Source: Thermoanaerobacter sp. (GTDB lineage Bacteria > Bacillota > Thermoanaerobacteria > Thermoanaerobacterales > Thermoanaerobacteraceae). Taken from it: a stretch of DNA of 64,000 nt. The stretch covers positions 124,001 to 188,000 of the forward strand of contig JADBKJ010000020.1 in NCBI GenBank assembly GCA_014896455.1, given 5' to 3'. The notes under the pieces are model-generated. The model was not told the origin of the DNA. It saw nothing but the letters and a program-made list of their open reading frames with translations, and did not search any database. This document shows positions 61,822 through 64,000 of the stretch, in pieces (within the stretch, counting starts at the first letter, position 1; every line of letters starts with the position of its first letter). The translations under genes were made by a program, and so were the position numbers.

Positions 61822-62936
61822 GAATTGTAGTAAAAGTTGGTACAAGCACTTTGACATATGAAAATGGTAAATTGAACTTAGAAATAATGGAGAAGTTAGT
61901 AAGGCAAATTGCTAATTTATTAAACAGAGGAGAGGAAGTAGTATTAGTAACCTCTGGGGCAATTGGAGCTGGAATGGGAAAATTAAATTTAAAGGAAAAA
62001 CCTAAAACCATTCCAGAAAAGCAATCCCTAGCGGCTATAGGGCAAGGGCTTTTAATTGAGATTTATGAAAAGTTTTTTAATGAATATGGCAAAATTACTG
62101 CGCAAGTTCTTTTGACTAAGGAAGACTTTAGCGATAGAAGAAGGTATTTAAATGTCAGTTATACCTTGTCAAACCTGCTAAAATGGGGCGTTGTGCCAAT
62201 AATAAATGAGAATGATACAGTAACTGTTGATGAAATTAAAATTGGAGACAATGACACATTAGCGGCACTGCTTGCTAGTTTAGTTGAGGCTGACCTTTTG
62301 GTAATTTTGACTGACATTGATGGGCTTTATAATAAAGACCCACGTATTTATAAAGAGGCAAAAATTATAGAAATCGTAGAAGAGTTTTCAGATGAATTGT
62401 TTAAAATTGCGGGTAATGCTGGGACAAAAAGAGGAACTGGGGGAATGTATACAAAGATTCAGGCAGCAAAAATATGTTGGAATTCAGGAGTTAAGATGAT
62501 TATAGCAAATGGGAAAATTGACAATGTATTAAATAGGATAGCAAATGGCGAAAAAATTGGCACTACATTTTTGCCTATGAAAAACCCGATAAATAGCAGG
62601 AAAATTTGGATTGCTTTTAATGCGAAAGTGAACGGATTTCTTTTTATTGATGAAGGAGCAGCGAAAGCCATTATAAAGCATGGGAAAAGTCTATTACCAA
62701 GTGGAGTTTTTAAAACTGAAGGGGATTATGATGTAGGAGACTGTGTTGCAGTGGTTGACCATCAAGAAAAAGAGATTGCCAGAGGACTTATTAATTATTC
62801 TTCAGAAGAAGTTAAAAAGATAAAAGGTTGTAAAACGCATGAAATAGAAAAGGTATTAGGTTATAAATATTATGATGAAGTAATCCATAGGAACAATCTT
62901 GTAATACTTGAAAGAGGTGAGAAGTATGGAAGTTGA
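61818..62936 (+). CDS. proB: Glutamate 5-kinase
   Basis: A 372-residue enzyme for the first step of proline synthesis. It has an amino-acid-kinase domain with VVKVGTSTLT, LVTSGAIGAGMGKL, INENDTVTVDEI and GTGGMYTKIQAA, and a C-terminal PUA domain (about residues 275-360). Overlaps on both sides place it in one unit with the endonuclease-like gene and proA. ProB is usually inhibited by proline. Confidence 0.95.
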   Translation: MRIVVKVGTSTLTYENGKLNLEIMEKLVRQIANLLNRGEEVVLVTSGAIGAGMGKLNLKEKPKTIPEKQSLAAIGQGLLIEIYEKFFNEYGKITAQVLLTKEDFSDRRRYLNVSYTLSNLLKWGVVPIINENDTVTVDEIKIGDNDTLAALLASLVEADLLVILTDIDGLYNKDPRIYKEAKIIEIVEEFSDELFKIAGNAGTKRGTGGMYTKIQAAKICWNSGVKMIIANGKIDNVLNRIANGEKIGTTFLPMKNPINSRKIWIAFNAKVNGFLFIDEGAAKAIIKHGKSLLPSGVFKTEGDYDVGDCVAVVDHQEKEIARGLINYSSEEVKKIKGCKTHEIEKVLGYKYYDEVIHRNNLVILERGEKYGS

Positions 62937-64000
62937 AGTAAAGGCGAAACAGGCAAAAGCTGCGGCAAGAAGAATGGCTGTGTTGGATGAAAATACAAAG
63001 AATTTAGCTTTGAATCACATGGCGGATGCTTTAATAAAAGATATTGGAAAAATACTTGAGGCTAATAAAAATGATGTTGTGGAGGCTGAAAAAAGGAATA
63101 TAAAAGCTTCTCTTATAGATAGACTAAAACTTGATGAAAAAAGAGTCGAAGCTATGGCAAAGGGATTAAGAGAGATTTCTGCTCTTCCTGACCCTGTAGG
63201 AAGTATAGAAAAGATGTGGAAGAGGCCAAATGGACTTCAAATTGGGAAAATGAGAGTGCCAATTGGAGTAATAGGTATAATTTATGAATCTCGCCCGAAT
63301 GTGACAGCTGATGCGGCAGGCCTATGTTTAAAGTCGGGGAATGCGGTGATTTTAAGGGGAGGAAGCGATGCGATCAATTCCAATATAGCAATTTCTTCTA
63401 TTCTTGCTGAAGCTGCCTATGAGGCTGGTATTCCTGAAGGGGCAATCCAGCTTATAGAAAATACCGATAGAGAAGAAGTAAACCGTATGATGAAGTTAAA
63501 TGGTCTAATTGACCTCATTATTCCTCGAGGGGGAGCAAGTCTTATAAAAAATGTCATTGAAAATTCTACAGTGCCTGTGATAGAGACAGGAGTAGGCAAT
63601 TGCCATATTTTTGTAGATGAGACTGCCAAGTTTAATATGGCAAAAGACATCATTGTGAATGCAAAAGTACAAAGGCCAGGGGTATGTAATGCAGTAGAGA
63701 CAGTTTTGGTTCACAAATCTATTGCAAAAGAATTTTTGCCTTTAATGGTAGAAGAATTGATTTCTTTGGGAGTAGAAATAAGAGGGTGTCAAATTACAAA
63801 AGAAATATGTCCTCAAGTTAAAGATGCTACAGATAAGGATTGGGAAACGGAATATTTAGACCTTATACTGGCTGTAAAAGTTGTAGATAGCATAGAAGAA
63901 GCCTTAGATCATATTTCAAAGTATTCGACAGGCCATTCGGAAAGCATTATTACAGAAAATTATGAAAATGCCATGATGTTTTTAAAATCAGTAGATTCGG
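62926..64000 (+). CDS. proA: Glutamate-5-semialdehyde dehydrogenase, truncated by the window end
   Basis: The first 358 codons of ProA, which reduces gamma-glutamyl phosphate to glutamate semialdehyde. It starts EVKAKQAKAAARRMA, has PIGVIGIIYESRPNVTADAA, SGNAVILRGGSD and the catalytic Cys254 in RPGVCNAVETVLVH. Family proteins have about 415 residues, so about 57 are outside the window. The ATG at 62926 follows GAGGTGAG, inside the end of proB. Confidence 0.95.
   Translation, partial: MEVEVKAKQAKAAARRMAVLDENTKNLALNHMADALIKDIGKILEANKNDVVEAEKRNIKASLIDRLKLDEKRVEAMAKGLREISALPDPVGSIEKMWKRPNGLQIGKMRVPIGVIGIIYESRPNVTADAAGLCLKSGNAVILRGGSDAINSNIAISSILAEAAYEAGIPEGAIQLIENTDREEVNRMMKLNGLIDLIIPRGGASLIKNVIENSTVPVIETGVGNCHIFVDETAKFNMAKDIIVNAKVQRPGVCNAVETVLVHKSIAKEFLPLMVEELISLGVEIRGCQITKEICPQVKDATDKDWETEYLDLILAVKVVDSIEEALDHISKYSTGHSESIITENYENAMMFLKSVDS

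Overview
The window comes from a low-GC, anaerobic, spore-forming Firmicute. The best match is a thermophile of the Thermoanaerobacter/Caldanaerobacter group. This rests on a SCIFF peptide with its radical-SAM maturase, a SpoIID fragment, a sigma-K-like gene, a D-ornithine fermentation operon, a Gram-positive type IV pilus cluster, strong GGAGG ribosome sites and frequent TTG/GTG starts. The genus is inferred from gene content and order; no database was searched.

Layout. 1-7746: spoIID tail, queA-tgt-yajC (queuosine and Sec), a membrane protein, scfA-scfB, a gamma-carbonic-anhydrase-like protein and secD-secF. 7830-15796: UbiB-like kinase, recJ, apt, rel, dtd and a metallo-beta-lactamase hydrolase. 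15827-19457: reverse-strand operon marR, membrane-fusion protein, ABC ATPase, MacB-like permease. 19488-20150: accessory debris made of a copied secF fragment, a partial repeat element and a transposase tail. 20178-23787: promoter, T-box leader, hisS-aspS and 6S RNA. 23788-25059: tcdA remnant, CsoR/CstR-type repressor and tandem thioredoxin. 25295-33020: complete D-ornithine fermentation operon. 33011-34505: an inserted element, two decayed genes (VOC protein, mnmA) and an Rrf2 regulator. 34597-43329: small protein, AI-2E-type permease, alaS, ireB, yqgF, yrzB-like gene, fur, RNase J, ylbF and queT. 43569-50328: mltG, O-methyltransferase, U32 peptidase, PBP, sigK, yqeG and aroE. 50441-60417: type IV pilus genes pilB, T, C, A, D, four minor pilins, comFB and pilM, N, O. 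60431-64000: aroK, an endonuclease IV-like gene, proB and the start of proA.

The most unusual signal is a family of short non-coding elements with ends CAGACTGTAGACAAA and about 262-264 bp (one subtype 134 bp). Three of the four copies sit between two copies of a transcription-terminator hairpin, as direct repeats of 25, 25 and 21 bp. This looks like a miniature transposable element that targets and duplicates terminators, so it lands between genes and leaves both neighbours terminated. The fourth copy is truncated and joined to an inverted 58-bp copy of the secF start region.

Regulation is legible at several loci. MarR, CsoR/CstR, Rrf2 and Fur genes each have a dyad operator overlapping or adjoining their own promoter. 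hisS-aspS has a T-box whose specifier region reads GACAC, overlapping Asp GAC and His CAC codons. alaS has a promoter followed by two mutually exclusive hairpins, and the PBP gene has its ribosome site locked in a hairpin. Two tRNA-modification genes (tcdA, mnmA) survive only as short remnants.
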